From NCBI GenBank assembly GCA_937889395.1, contig CALAOW010000031.1:1-37817 (forward strand): a DNA stretch of 37,817 nucleotides. The letters are read 5' to 3'. This document shows positions 26,878 to 35,248 of the stretch, piece by piece. The stretch comes from an uncultured Pseudomonadota bacterium. Lineage in GTDB: Bacteria; Desulfobacterota; Binatia; Binatales; Binataceae. The stretch's first letter is position 1, and each line of letters starts with the position of its first letter. The notes under the pieces are model-generated. The model was not told the DNA's origin and searched no databases. It saw nothing but the letters and a program-made list of their open reading frames with translations. A program made the position numbers and the translations under genes.

Positions 26878-28214
26878 TGAGCGGCAGGCGTGGCGGAGGG
26901 CTCGATGCGCGCGGTGACGCCGCCTGATTCGATCGCGCTGGCGTTCCAAATGGCAGGCGCGAGAGTGTCGAAATAGTTCGCGCCCTGTCCGATCACGACC
27001 AGCACCGCCTTCGAGCGGGTATTGATGCGATGCGGGGTGGAGTCGCCGAGCAAGCGATCGAGCAAAGTCTGATAGACGGCGGCGAAGTGGCCGGCCGTCT
27101 GCTCGTCGCTGAACGCGAGCATCCAGATCACGTTCACGCCGCGGCTTTCCTGCAGGATGATCATGCGGTCCGCGGTCCATCGCGAGGCGAGTCCGACTTC
27201 GTTGGATTGTTTGCCCAGATTGCGCTCGAGGATGACGCGCAGGAGCAGCTCGCCGTAGCTATCGTCGTCGGCTTTTTTCCAGCCGCTCATGATCCGGTCG
27301 TAGCCGGTGAGATCGATTCGCGGCTGGGGCGCGGGGCTGTCGAAGTAGAGCGCGGGATGCAGAATCTGGTGGCTCGACTGCGGCGGGTTGCGATAGAGCG
27401 CATCAACGCCAAGCCATCCACCGCGGCGATAAGCCTCGGCGACGAAGCGGACGCCCTCGGAATATTGGAACAAGAGCGGAGCGCTGAGACCCTCGGGCGT
27501 GCCGGGCGCTTCGGCGGCGAGTGTTTGCGGGAGGTTCTTGAGATTGTCAACGAGAGCGTCGGCGGCGCTGTTGTCCATCCTGCCCAGCGCGTAGGCGAAC
27601 CCCGCGAGGGTCGCATCGCCTTCTGCGACAGACTTTAGCGCGAGCGCGCGATCGTCATCGTCCTTCACTTTGTCGAGGCTCGATTCGAGATCGAAATTCT
27701 GGTCCTGGAGTGCATGCGTCAGTTCATGCGCGAGCAGCATCTCGCTGACGACGTCGCGCTGAATCATGAACTGAGCCGCGCTGCTCCAGATGCCAACATC
27801 GGCGCCGCCTTCGACCAGAACCATTTCCTTGCCGTGTGGATCGTAAAAGCCCGCTACCTGGTTCTTGAGCAGCTTGAGCGACTCGGCCTTGAGATCGATA
27901 TGCGCGGGAAAGAGGCCGGTGAGCGTGCCGGCGACGGCATCGGCCTCGAGCTGGTTGTCGGTGTAGTCGCGCATCAGGTCGGCCTCCATCATGGCCTCGG
28001 CCTGGTCCGGGGATTTGACGACGAGCGGAACCGGTTGCTTGAAGCGAAGCTGGCGAAAACCCTGGATGCCGGTCTCGATTTTTTCGGCCTGCTGCGAATT
28101 AATCCGGTCGCCGTTGACGAGCGAGTAGGCGCAGCCCCAGAGAAAGATCAGGGCGGTGACAGCGCAGATTGGCCACCAGAGCCGTCGTGTGAAGTAGGTG
28201 GCTCGGCTAATCAT
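26874..28214 (-). CDS. Putative zinc metallopeptidase lipoprotein
   Basis: A 446-residue protein with an N-terminal hydrophobic segment (about 14-27) ending in LWGC, a possible lipobox with Cys28, so it is likely exported and membrane-anchored. The HExxH motif HELTHALQDQ (His163, Glu164, His167) and a downstream Glu198 in AEGDATLAG fit a gluzincin-type zinc site. The rest, including a GWKKADDDSYGELLL region, is unfamiliar. The gene overlaps the end of rlpA by ATGA, so the two are coexpressed; a cell-wall or envelope role is an inference. Trp at the -2 lipobox position is unusual, and a plain membrane anchor is the alternative. Confidence 0.75.
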   Translation of the reverse strand: MISRATYFTRRLWWPICAVTALIFLWGCAYSLVNGDRINSQQAEKIETGIQGFRQLRFKQPVPLVVKSPDQAEAMMEADLMRDYTDNQLEADAVAGTLTGLFPAHIDLKAESLKLLKNQVAGFYDPHGKEMVLVEGGADVGIWSSAAQFMIQRDVVSEMLLAHELTHALQDQNFDLESSLDKVKDDDDRALALKSVAEGDATLAGFAYALGRMDNSAADALVDNLKNLPQTLAAEAPGTPEGLSAPLLFQYSEGVRFVAEAYRRGGWLGVDALYRNPPQSSHQILHPALYFDSPAPQPRIDLTGYDRIMSGWKKADDDSYGELLLRVILERNLGKQSNEVGLASRWTADRMIILQESRGVNVIWMLAFSDEQTAGHFAAVYQTLLDRLLGDSTPHRINTRSKAVLVVIGQGANYFDTLAPAIWNASAIESGGVTARIEPSATPAAQ

Positions 28215-28912
28215 TCGGTGACGATCATGACTGGAAGTCCGAACCGGGCGGAGTCGGACGCGCGCGCCTCGGCGGCGGAGCGAGTCGCGAAAGCGCCCAT
28301 TCGCACACGGTAATAGCGGCGATGGTCGGCATCAAGCCGATCGACATGAACGTCGGCGTAGTAGAGGGCCAATTTGCTTCGCACCTGCTCGGCGTGCTGT
28401 CGCTCTGAGAATGAACCGATCTGGACCCAGTACCGCAGGGGAGCGCCAACGTCGCGAGTACCGGCGGGTTTGCTGATCAGCGAGATACGCACGCGCGCGG
28501 TGCCGCGATCGAGCATCCCGATCATGCGCGCCGCATTGTGCGAGAGATCGATCTTGCGGCCCTTCTTGAACGGTCCGCGATCGGTGATCGTTACTTCGAC
28601 GGAACGGCCGTTGTCGAGATTCGTGACCATCGCGTGGCTACCCAATGGAAACGCGATGGAGGCCGCGGTAAGGTCCTCCTGGTCGTAAAACCCGCCGGCC
28701 GCGTTTTTGTGGCCGTGGAATCCCGGCCCGTACCACGAGGCCATCCCGACTACCTGGGGCGTCGGAGTTGGCTGCGGTACAGGGATCGCCGGCGCTTGGG
28801 GAGGAGTCGGGACCTGGGCTGGACGGAAAAGCGAGCAGGCGGCGAAAAGCGCGCTCATTGCGATCGTCAAGGCGATCCGGCGGATGGCGCCGTAGTTTCG
28901 AATGCCAGACAC
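28211..28912 (-). CDS. rlpA: RlpA-like septal ring lytic transglycosylase lipoprotein
   Basis: Outer-membrane lipoprotein that cleaves denuded peptidoglycan strands in some bacteria. Of 233 residues, the signal ends at LFAAC with lipidated Cys26. A proline-rich linker (31-54) follows, then a double-psi beta-barrel (about 55-147, GMASWYGPGFHGHKN to ITDRGPFKKGRKIDLS). A SPOR domain at 160-233 binds denuded glycan. GTG 28912 is chosen because it gives a normal basic N-region; no strong Shine-Dalgarno is present. It is the first gene of a two-gene minus-strand operon. Catalytic activity cannot be assumed, since some RlpA proteins are only binders. Confidence 0.9.
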   Translation of the reverse strand: MSGIRNYGAIRRIALTIAMSALFAACSLFRPAQVPTPPQAPAIPVPQPTPTPQVVGMASWYGPGFHGHKNAAGGFYDQEDLTAASIAFPLGSHAMVTNLDNGRSVEVTITDRGPFKKGRKIDLSHNAARMIGMLDRGTARVRISLISKPAGTRDVGAPLRYWVQIGSFSERQHAEQVRSKLALYYADVHVDRLDADHRRYYRVRMGAFATRSAAEARASDSARFGLPVMIVTE

Positions 28913-28931
28913 GTCAACTAACCCAGGCCAG

Positions 28932-28960
28932 ATTATACGAACCCGGCATTCGCGGCATAA
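28932..28960 (-). promoter_or_regulatory. Promoter of the rlpA operon
   Basis: On the minus strand a perfect -10 TATAAT (28932-28937) lies 17 bases from a weak -35 TTATGC (28955-28960). Transcription would start near 28925, only about a dozen bases before the GTG at 28912, giving a very short leader. The rest of the 149-base divergent gap toward dgt shows no convincing second promoter. Confidence 0.55.
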
Positions 28961-29061
28961 GGCCGCACCATGTTGACCGATGTCGACCGAGGCGCTTCGA
29001 GAGCCGTCGATGGCGTGGTAGCATCTCGAATGTTTAACACAACCGCGGGATAAGGGCTGCG

Positions 29062-30222
29062 ATGCTGCGGACGAGGCAGGACTTGGAGGAAATAGAGGCG
29101 CGGACGTTGGCGCCGTATGCGATGGCGTCGCGGGCCAGTCGCGGCCGCCGCTTTCCCGAACCCGAACATCGGATTCGCACCGCCTTTGCGCGCGACCGCG
29201 ACCGCGTTATCCATTCGGCCGCGTTTCGACGTCTCGAATACAAAACCCAGGTCTTTGTCAATCACGAGGGCGATTACTACCGCACTCGCCTGACTCATAC
29301 GCTCGAAGCCGCGCAAATTGCGCGCACAGTAGCGCGGGCGCTGGGTCTCAATGAGGAACTTGCGGAGGCGGTAGCTCTGGCGCACGACCTGGGGCATACG
29401 CCGTTCGGCCACGCCGGGGAGAAAGTGCTCAACGAGCTGATGACGCCATACGGCGGCTTCGATCACAACGCGCAGAGCTTGCGCACCGTGGACTGGATCG
29501 AGATCCGCTACCCGAATTTTCGCGGACTCAATCTGAGCTTCGAGGTGCGGGAGGGAATCGTCAAGCATTCGCACTTCCAGGATCGTCCGGCAGCGCAGGA
29601 GTTTGACGCGAGCACATACCCATGCCTCGAAGCGCAAATCGTCGATCTGGCGGACGAAATCGCGTACCTGGCGCATGACGTTGACGACGGATTGAAGGCG
29701 CAGATGCTGACGGTCGACGAGCTTAATCAGTCTGCCCTGTTCAGAGAATCGGCGGCGGCGGCGCGCGACGCGGATCCAGGGGCCGAGATGCGCGTGATCC
29801 GCTATCAGACGGTCATCAGGATGATCGATGCGATGTCCACCGATTTGATGACCAACCTCGCCGGCGAGCTGGAGCGCAACAAGATCCGCAGCGTCGAGGA
29901 CGTGCGCAAGGCGGGCAGGGCGCTGGCGTGTTTCGGCTCCGGGGTGGGCGTGAAGGTCGAGGAAATCAAGCAGGTCATGCGCGATCGCCTGTATCGGCAC
30001 TACAGGGTCAGCCGAATGACCGAGAAAGCGGGCAGGGTGCTGGCCCAGCTTTTCGAAACCTACATGACCGAGCCGCGCCAGATGCCCGAGCACGTGGTCG
30101 CGCGCGCGGAGCGCTACGGCGAGCCGATTTCACGCGCGGTGGCGGACTACATAGCCGGGATGACGGACCGCTTCGCGCTCGACGAATATCGCAAACTCTT
30201 CGATCCCAATGAGCGCGTCTGA
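29062..30222 (+). CDS. dgt: Deoxyguanosinetriphosphate triphosphohydrolase-like protein (HD domain)
   Basis: Hydrolyses dNTPs, typically dGTP, to nucleoside and triphosphate. The 386-residue length fits the short dGTPase-like class. The HD metal site comprises His79 in RLTHTLEAAQ, the His108-Asp109 pair in ALAHDLGHTPFGHAGE, and Asp198 in LADEIAYLAHD. The N-terminal RDRDRVIHSAAFRRLEYKTQVF segment is typical. ATG 29062 follows AAGGG at suitable spacing. It overlaps the TPR gene by 14 bases. Nucleotide specificity of this class varies and is not shown by sequence. Confidence 0.92.
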   Translation: MLRTRQDLEEIEARTLAPYAMASRASRGRRFPEPEHRIRTAFARDRDRVIHSAAFRRLEYKTQVFVNHEGDYYRTRLTHTLEAAQIARTVARALGLNEELAEAVALAHDLGHTPFGHAGEKVLNELMTPYGGFDHNAQSLRTVDWIEIRYPNFRGLNLSFEVREGIVKHSHFQDRPAAQEFDASTYPCLEAQIVDLADEIAYLAHDVDDGLKAQMLTVDELNQSALFRESAAAARDADPGAEMRVIRYQTVIRMIDAMSTDLMTNLAGELERNKIRSVEDVRKAGRALACFGSGVGVKVEEIKQVMRDRLYRHYRVSRMTEKAGRVLAQLFETYMTEPRQMPEHVVARAERYGEPISRAVADYIAGMTDRFALDEYRKLFDPNERV

Positions 30223-30850
30223 CGGACAGAAGCCGCCGGGAAGGATGCGCGCGCGGCGATCGCTCGTGATCCGGGGAAACGATCACGTGGGCGATCCGGT
30301 CGGGGTGGCATTCCTCGAGTCGCCGGAAACCAACGGCGATGCGGTTCTCGAGCGGATCCGCGAATACCTGGGAGACAAGCTGAAACTCGTCAAGGCGGAA
30401 GTATCGTACGGCGAGATCACCGTGGAAGTCGAATCGCGGGGATGGACCGAGGAGGGCGCGCGGATGGCCGCCGCCGCGCGCGATCTATATCAGAAGGGAG
30501 CCAGGCGCGCGGCGCTGTCGATGTATCGCGACGCACTCGAACTCGACCCACTCAACGCCGACGCGGCATTGGGACTCGGCTTTGCGCTCGCCGAGCAGGA
30601 AAAATTTGCGCAAGCGTTAGCCGCGCTCAAGCGCGCGCGTGAGTTTGGCGCCGACGGCGTCGATCTGCTGATCGCGATGGGGCGATGCGCGATGGGGTTG
30701 GAGCGAGGCGCCAATGCGGTTGCGTACTACCAGGAAGCGTTGAAGATCGAGCCACGCAATTTCGTAGCGCGCAGGGCGTTGCGCGCGCTGGGCCGCAAGC
30801 CCGCTACGCCCGGGAAGCAATCAGGCGCTGTACGGAGCGGCCGCGATTAG
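30209..30850 (+). CDS. Tetratricopeptide repeat protein
   Basis: A 213-residue soluble protein. The first 85 residues have no recognisable domain. From about residue 88, helical TPR units follow: RDLYQKGARRAALSMYRDAL, then DAALGLGFALAEQEKFAQAL and a third near MGRCAMGLERGANAVAYYQEAL. TPRs usually mediate protein contacts; the partner is unknown. It starts within the end of dgt (14-base overlap), so translation is coupled. No signal peptide is seen. Confidence 0.85.
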   Translation: MSASDGQKPPGRMRARRSLVIRGNDHVGDPVGVAFLESPETNGDAVLERIREYLGDKLKLVKAEVSYGEITVEVESRGWTEEGARMAAAARDLYQKGARRAALSMYRDALELDPLNADAALGLGFALAEQEKFAQALAALKRAREFGADGVDLLIAMGRCAMGLERGANAVAYYQEALKIEPRNFVARRALRALGRKPATPGKQSGAVRSGRD

Positions 30851-30904
30851 CTAAAACTGTGCCAAATTCGCGTTTCGCTTTTTACTGTTAACCGGGAGCA
30901 TTCA

Positions 30905-31234
30905 TTGGCAATGGTCAAGATCGTTTATTGCATCAGCAAGCTGCCGCGCCTGAGCAACGAGGAATTTCATCGCTACTGGCGCGACATCCACGGTCCGATC
31001 GCGGGGATGATTCCAGGCTGCCGCAGGTACGTTCAGAGCCACACGATTCATCGTGCGCTCGGGGACCGCGAGCCTGCGTTCGACGGCGTCGCGGAGTTGT
31101 GGTTCGATGATTGGCAGGCGCTGGAGACTGCGATGGCGACCAAGGAAGTAGCAGCCGCGCTCGAAGACGAACGCAACTTCATCGACCATTCGCGCACGGC
31201 GTTCTTCATCGCCGAAGAGCATCACGTAATCTGA
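30905..31234 (+). CDS. EthD-domain protein
   Basis: Small (107-109 residues) ferredoxin-like alpha-beta barrel protein. LPRLSNEEFHRYWRDIHGPIA is the typical EthD opening, and IDHSRTAFFIAEEHHVI ends the chain. EthD family members take part in ether degradation or are dimeric monooxygenase-like enzymes; function here is unknown. The start is ambiguous: TTG 30905 is 6 bases after GGGAG (30894-30898), while ATG 30911 is 12 bases after. The earlier one is given. A 54-base AT-richer gap separates it from the TPR gene. Confidence 0.85.
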   Translation: MAMVKIVYCISKLPRLSNEEFHRYWRDIHGPIAGMIPGCRRYVQSHTIHRALGDREPAFDGVAELWFDDWQALETAMATKEVAAALEDERNFIDHSRTAFFIAEEHHVI

Positions 31235-31280
31235 GCCGGATAAAAGAAAACACTCGAAACGGGGAGCGTTGGAGCAGTCA

Positions 31281-32285
31281 ATGATTTCAGGCCTTTTTCG
31301 ATTTTCAGCCAACCCGCGTAGTTTACATAATACTTCTTATGCGAAGCTACGCTACGGTAAAAAGCTGGCAGTTATCTGCGCGTTCGTTGGCGCCGCGGTG
31401 TTGTTGGGCGCCGGGGCCGCGGCGCTCGCGCAGAACGCGCCGGGAGCCTCCCCTGCCGGCACCGCCGCGGTTGCCACGGATCCCGCACGCGACGCCGCGT
31501 TGAAGGCCTACCTGCAGAAGCACTTCAAGATTCCCAGTGCCGAACTGATCAAGCTGGGCCCCGCTTTTAAGACGGCGATTGACGGACTGCTGGCGCGCCA
31601 GCTGATCGTGAGCAACGAACAGGGACAGAGGATCACCACCACGCTGTTTTTCGACAAAGATGAAAGCAAGGCGGTCATCGGCCAGTTTATCGACGTCAGT
31701 ACGGATCCTTGGGGACGAATTAACATGGGCGCCGTGAGCTTGGACGATCGGCCGACGCTGGGACCGGCAGACGCTCCGGTCACGATCGTTGAGTTTGCCG
31801 ACTTCGAATGCCCGTTCTGCGCACACGCCTTCAGCGTGATGGAGACCCTGGTCAACACCACTTACAAGGGCAACGTAAAGGTAATTTACAAAGATTACCC
31901 GCTCAACGCGCATGTGTGGGCGCTCAAAGCCGCGGAGGCGGCCGAGTGCGCGCGGCTGCAGAACCCGGCGGCGTTTTGGGACTTCGCACGCTACTTCTAC
32001 ACGAACCAGGGGACGATCAACCCGAAGAATCTGCAGGAGCAGGTGAACAAGCTGGCCAGCTCTCAGAAGCTCGACCAGCCTTCACTGAAGGCGTGCATGG
32101 ACAGTCCGCAGACCGAGGCTCGCGTGAAGCAGGATCAGATTGACGGCAACTCGGTTCGAGTCACGTCGACGCCGACCTTCTTCGTCAACGGAATACCGGT
32201 AGTGGGATTGCCCGACGGGAAGGTCCTGGAATTCGTGATCAACTCGGAACTCGGGGAGAAATCGGTATCGGCCGCCGCGCACTAA
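31281..32285 (+). CDS. Exported DsbA-like thioredoxin-fold protein
   Basis: A thiol-disulfide protein with FADFECPFCAHAF, giving the redox pair CPFC (Cys177, Cys180 from this start), and VTSTPTFFVNG providing the cis-proline. Residues about 29-51 (KKLAVICAFVGAAVLLGAGA) form a signal/membrane segment, placing the domain in the periplasm. A region before the thioredoxin fold (about 70-150) has no recognised domain. ATG 31281 has GGAG 6 bases upstream; TTG 31269 is possible. The first 28 residues are unusually long for a signal N-region and are coded by AT-rich, atypical codons, so the real start may lie further downstream. The gene converges with its neighbour, overlapping by four bases. Confidence 0.87.
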   Translation: MISGLFRFSANPRSLHNTSYAKLRYGKKLAVICAFVGAAVLLGAGAAALAQNAPGASPAGTAAVATDPARDAALKAYLQKHFKIPSAELIKLGPAFKTAIDGLLARQLIVSNEQGQRITTTLFFDKDESKAVIGQFIDVSTDPWGRINMGAVSLDDRPTLGPADAPVTIVEFADFECPFCAHAFSVMETLVNTTYKGNVKVIYKDYPLNAHVWALKAAEAAECARLQNPAAFWDFARYFYTNQGTINPKNLQEQVNKLASSQKLDQPSLKACMDSPQTEARVKQDQIDGNSVRVTSTPTFFVNGIPVVGLPDGKVLEFVINSELGEKSVSAAAH

Positions 32286-33016
32286 TGAGGGGCTACCGGT
32301 TGCGGGCCAGCCGCCGCGGCTGAAGGCGGCGGCAGCTTGGCGGGTGCGCCGAGCAGCGCCAGCGATTCCATTACGTCTTGGCGCTGCTGCGCGAACGGAT
32401 GGGCAGTGAGAAAGCCGCGATAGGCAGCGATCGCGCCCTGCTTGTCGCCCGATTTCGCAAGCATCCGCGCGACGTCCATCTCCGCCCTCGCTTGCTCCGG
32501 CCCCGGATCGGCTGCGGCCTGTTGATAAGCGCCAGCCGCTTTCTTCCAATCCGCCATGCGTTCGTAAACCACCGCGAGGTTCGTCAGCGCGAGACTGCGG
32601 AACAGCGGGTCACGCTCTTCGCCGAGAAACGCAACCAGCGAATCGCGCGCGTTCGGGAGGTCGCCATCGGCCAGATATGCGCTCGCCATGTAGAAGCGCG
32701 CCAGGCGTCCGAGCCGGCGGCCCGGCTCTTCATCGGCGAGCTGCTGGAACTGGGTTTCGGCGAGTTTGTTCTGGCCGGCGTTGAGCGCGGTGATCGCGCC
32801 GTAGAACCGGGCCGACGCAATATTGTCGCGATGGCGCTCGTAGTAGTACACGCCAACCGCGATCGCTCCGACAATGACGACGGCTGCGGTTGAGATCAGC
32901 ACCTGGGTGAGATTGTTAGCCAGGAAATCGCGCGCGCTATCGACCAGCGTCGTGAGCTCGTCGGGCGCCTTGAGTTCCTTTTGGGTTATTTTGCGGCGAT
33001 GGGTAGTCGGCGGCAT
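32282..33016 (-). CDS. Membrane-anchored TPR protein (YfgM-like)
   Basis: A 244-residue protein with a cytoplasmic basic N-terminus (HRRKITQKELKAPDE) and one membrane helix (about 36-57, ending GVYYYERHR). A periplasmic TPR region follows (ITALNAGQNKLAETQFQQLA, SLALTNLAVVYERMADWKKAAGAYQQA, AKSGDKQGAIAAYRGFL). The tail is Pro/Ala-rich. This is the layout of YfgM/TPR_21 proteins that work with periplasmic chaperones in the Sec pathway; the role here is inferred. Stop codons of this gene and the DsbA-like gene overlap (CTAA, 32282-32285). Confidence 0.83.
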   Translation of the reverse strand: MPPTTHRRKITQKELKAPDELTTLVDSARDFLANNLTQVLISTAAVVIVGAIAVGVYYYERHRDNIASARFYGAITALNAGQNKLAETQFQQLADEEPGRRLGRLARFYMASAYLADGDLPNARDSLVAFLGEERDPLFRSLALTNLAVVYERMADWKKAAGAYQQAAADPGPEQARAEMDVARMLAKSGDKQGAIAAYRGFLTAHPFAQQRQDVMESLALLGAPAKLPPPSAAAAGPQPVAPH

Positions 33017-33074
33017 CGAATGCTCCAGCGGGCGCCGCCCGGCAGAGGATCAAAGGAGTTTAGCGCGCTTGCGG

Positions 33075-33608
33075 CTACATCTTGTATTTGAAATCCTCGG
33101 GCGACATCCGCTCGAGGATCTCGGACCATTTGTCGCGCGACACACCGGCGAGGTTCTGATCCGAAGTCTGCTGTTCGCCCTGCGACTCGTGTAGCTCGCT
33201 GGAAGCTTCGAGCACTTTCTTGGCCACGTAGATGGGCGACTTGGTGCGCAGCGCCAGCGCGATCGCGTCGCTCGGCCGCGAATCTATTTCGAGCGCCTTG
33301 CCGTCGCGCGTCTTGACCTGAATCCGCGCGAAGTAGGTGTTTTCGCGCAACTCGGTGATCTCGGCCAACTCGACTGTCGCGCCGAACTCGGCCAGCAGAT
33401 TGCGCAGCAGGTCGTGCGTCATCGGGCGTTGCGGCTTGATCCCTTCGAGCTCGGTGGCCATCGCGGTGGCCTCGAGCGGGCCGATCCAGATGTGCAGGTT
33501 GAGCTTGTTGTCGGGATCCTTGAGGACGACGATGGGCATCTTGGTCGAGGGGTCGAGCGTGATCCCACCTACGATCATCAAAATGAAGTCTTCCCTGTGA
33601 CCGGCCAT
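33075..33608 (-). CDS. Bifunctional nuclease (BFN/DUF151) domain protein
   Basis: A 177-residue protein. GGITLDPSTKMPIVVLKD, LHIWIGPLEATAMATELEG and RPSDAIALALRTKSPIYV are the conserved segments of the DUF151 family, which includes plant BFN nucleases and thermophilic relatives. Nuclease activity is known for a few members only. ATG 33608 is chosen by alignment to the family start; TTG 33665, with AGGTGA upstream, would add 19 residues. It is separated from the VWA gene by 140 bases that hold a promoter candidate. It faces the same way as the neighbouring TPR gene, 58 bases away. Confidence 0.85.
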   Translation of the reverse strand: MAGHREDFILMIVGGITLDPSTKMPIVVLKDPDNKLNLHIWIGPLEATAMATELEGIKPQRPMTHDLLRNLLAEFGATVELAEITELRENTYFARIQVKTRDGKALEIDSRPSDAIALALRTKSPIYVAKKVLEASSELHESQGEQQTSDQNLAGVSRDKWSEILERMSPEDFKYKM

Positions 33609-33684
33609 AGACGGGCTCTTCAATCGTTTCTCTTCAAGCGCGCGCGGCTTCGAGTCGAAATCCAACGCGTCACCTGGAGAAAAT

Positions 33685-33713
33685 ATCTTGGCCCAAAGAC
33701 GCCGTGTGGTCAA
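33685..33713 (-). promoter_or_regulatory. Candidate promoter for the BFN gene
   Basis: On the minus strand a clear -35 TTGACC (33708-33713) lies 17 bases from CAAGAT (33685-33690), a moderate -10. GATATT a little further on is an alternative -10 with too long a spacer. Confidence 0.35.
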
Positions 33714-33748
33714 CCGAACAAGCTGCGCAGCCGCGAGGATCGACTCCG

Positions 33749-35161
33749 TCAGCCTGCGACCAAGCGATCGACCACCCGATAAAGCTGGTTGAGATTGCGG
33801 CACTCTTCCACCAGGTCGCAGTGCGGGGCGTAGCGATCCATTTCGCTGTCGCCGAAGCCCCAGGTATTGCGGCTTTCAGGATTAAGCCAGATCACTTTTT
33901 TGGCGCGCTGGCGGATTTCACGCAAGCACCATTCGTGCGGGAGATTGTAATTGTTGCGCGCGTCGCCGAGCACGATGACGGTGGTGCGCTTGTTGACGGC
34001 GCCCAGATGATCGGTGACGAAGTTGCGGAACGCGTAGCCGAAATTCGAGTGGGCGTATACGTTGATGATGTCGCCCTTGAGTGCGACGTCGAGCGCTTCC
34101 TTGGCGTCATTGTTGCGAAAGCATTCGGTTACTTCACCGATGTCGGCGACGAAGATGAAGCTGCGCACGCGCGAGTAGAGATCCTGCAGCGAGTAAACGA
34201 ACTGCAGCATGAATCGCGACGCGTTGCGCACCGAATCCGAAACGTCGCACAGGATTACGACCTGCGGTTTCTCTTTCTTGCGCTTCTCGAAGCGGAGCTT
34301 GAACGGAACGCCGCCGTATTCGAGGTTCTGGCGAAGGGTGCGCTTGATGTCGAAGCGGCCCTTCTTGGAACGCTTGCGGCGCACGGTGATCACGTTTTTC
34401 AGGCGCTGCGCCAAGCGCGTCACCGCCTCGTTCATTTTCTTGAGTTCTTCTTCGCTCAGGTAATAGAAACTCTTCTCGCCGATCTGGTTGAGGCGCTGAT
34501 CTTCCTTCTGCTTGATGTCGCGTTTCTCGCGCTCCATCCGGACGTAGCGGCGGATGATGTCGTCGAGCGCCTTGAGACGGCGCTCGAGATATTCTTCCAT
34601 CTTGGCCTTGAGCTCGGCGCCGATATCCATCTTCTCGAGCTGCTCGCGCAGTTGCTTGATCTCGGCTTCGATCTTGTCGAGGCCGAGCTGGCGGGCGAGC
34701 GCGCGCGCAAAATAGTTCTCCTCGATCGTGCGCTCGATCCCATTGAGCTTGACGGCGCGCGCGGCCTCGCGGATTTTCCGCTCCATCTCGCCCGACTTGT
34801 TCTGCAGCAGTTGCTTAGCAAGCTCGGAGAGATTCTTGCCCTCCTTCTGGAGCATCTTCTCGACCTGATCGAGGAATTTCTGAAATTCCTGATCCGACAT
34901 CGAAAGCGCGTTCTGCACGGCCTGGCTCGCCTGCTTGATAATCTCGCCGAGGCCGGAGAAGTAGATATCGAAGAGTTCCTCGAACACGGGCAATTCGCTG
35001 GCTCGCTTGACCATCGTGGCCCGCAGTGCGGTGCGGAACGCATCGCGCTCGGCGAGGCCGGTGACTTTGGAGGCGCTGAATGCGTCGAGCGTTTCCGCCA
35101 GCGAGACGCGCACACCGTTCTCGCGCAGCAGGTTCGCAAATTCGACGAGCTTCTCTTGCAT
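33749..35161 (-). CDS. VWA-domain protein (CoxE-like)
   Basis: A 470-residue protein with a long central region of charged helices (about residues 65-230, such as KEDQRLNQIGEK) likely to be a coiled coil. A C-terminal von Willebrand A domain has the metal-ion-dependent adhesion motif DVSDS (Asp306, Ser308, Ser310) in VVILCDVSDSVRN. The CoxE class works with MoxR-type AAA+ ATPases to insert metals or mature enzymes. The MoxR gene lies directly upstream, with 87 bases between. ATG 35161 gives MQEKLVEFANLLRENGVRVS, typical of the family; GTG 35239 would add 26 basic residues. No signal peptide. Confidence 0.88.
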   Translation of the reverse strand: MQEKLVEFANLLRENGVRVSLAETLDAFSASKVTGLAERDAFRTALRATMVKRASELPVFEELFDIYFSGLGEIIKQASQAVQNALSMSDQEFQKFLDQVEKMLQKEGKNLSELAKQLLQNKSGEMERKIREAARAVKLNGIERTIEENYFARALARQLGLDKIEAEIKQLREQLEKMDIGAELKAKMEEYLERRLKALDDIIRRYVRMEREKRDIKQKEDQRLNQIGEKSFYYLSEEELKKMNEAVTRLAQRLKNVITVRRKRSKKGRFDIKRTLRQNLEYGGVPFKLRFEKRKKEKPQVVILCDVSDSVRNASRFMLQFVYSLQDLYSRVRSFIFVADIGEVTECFRNNDAKEALDVALKGDIINVYAHSNFGYAFRNFVTDHLGAVNKRTTVIVLGDARNNYNLPHEWCLREIRQRAKKVIWLNPESRNTWGFGDSEMDRYAPHCDLVEECRNLNQLYRVVDRLVAG

Positions 35162-35248
35162 GGTGTTGTGGCGCCCTACCCTGCTACCCGTTTGAATCTT
35201 CGAGATCCTTCGCCGGGCCCAGGATGGCCGCTCGGACACGCCGCGCGG

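Noticed and set aside
28973-29024. TTGACC near 28973 with TAGCAT at 29019 as a dgt promoter.
   Set aside because: The spacing is far too long, and no other -35 fits TAGCAT well.
32282-32340. GC-rich hairpins after the DsbA-like gene as a terminator.
   Set aside because: They lie within the coding sequence of the opposite gene and lack a T-tract.
35204-35228. Possible third copy of the dispersed repeat between the MoxR and VWA genes (GATCCTTCG...CAGGATGGC).
   Set aside because: Only the ends resemble the repeat and the middle is short and different; it may also be coding if the VWA protein starts at GTG 35239.
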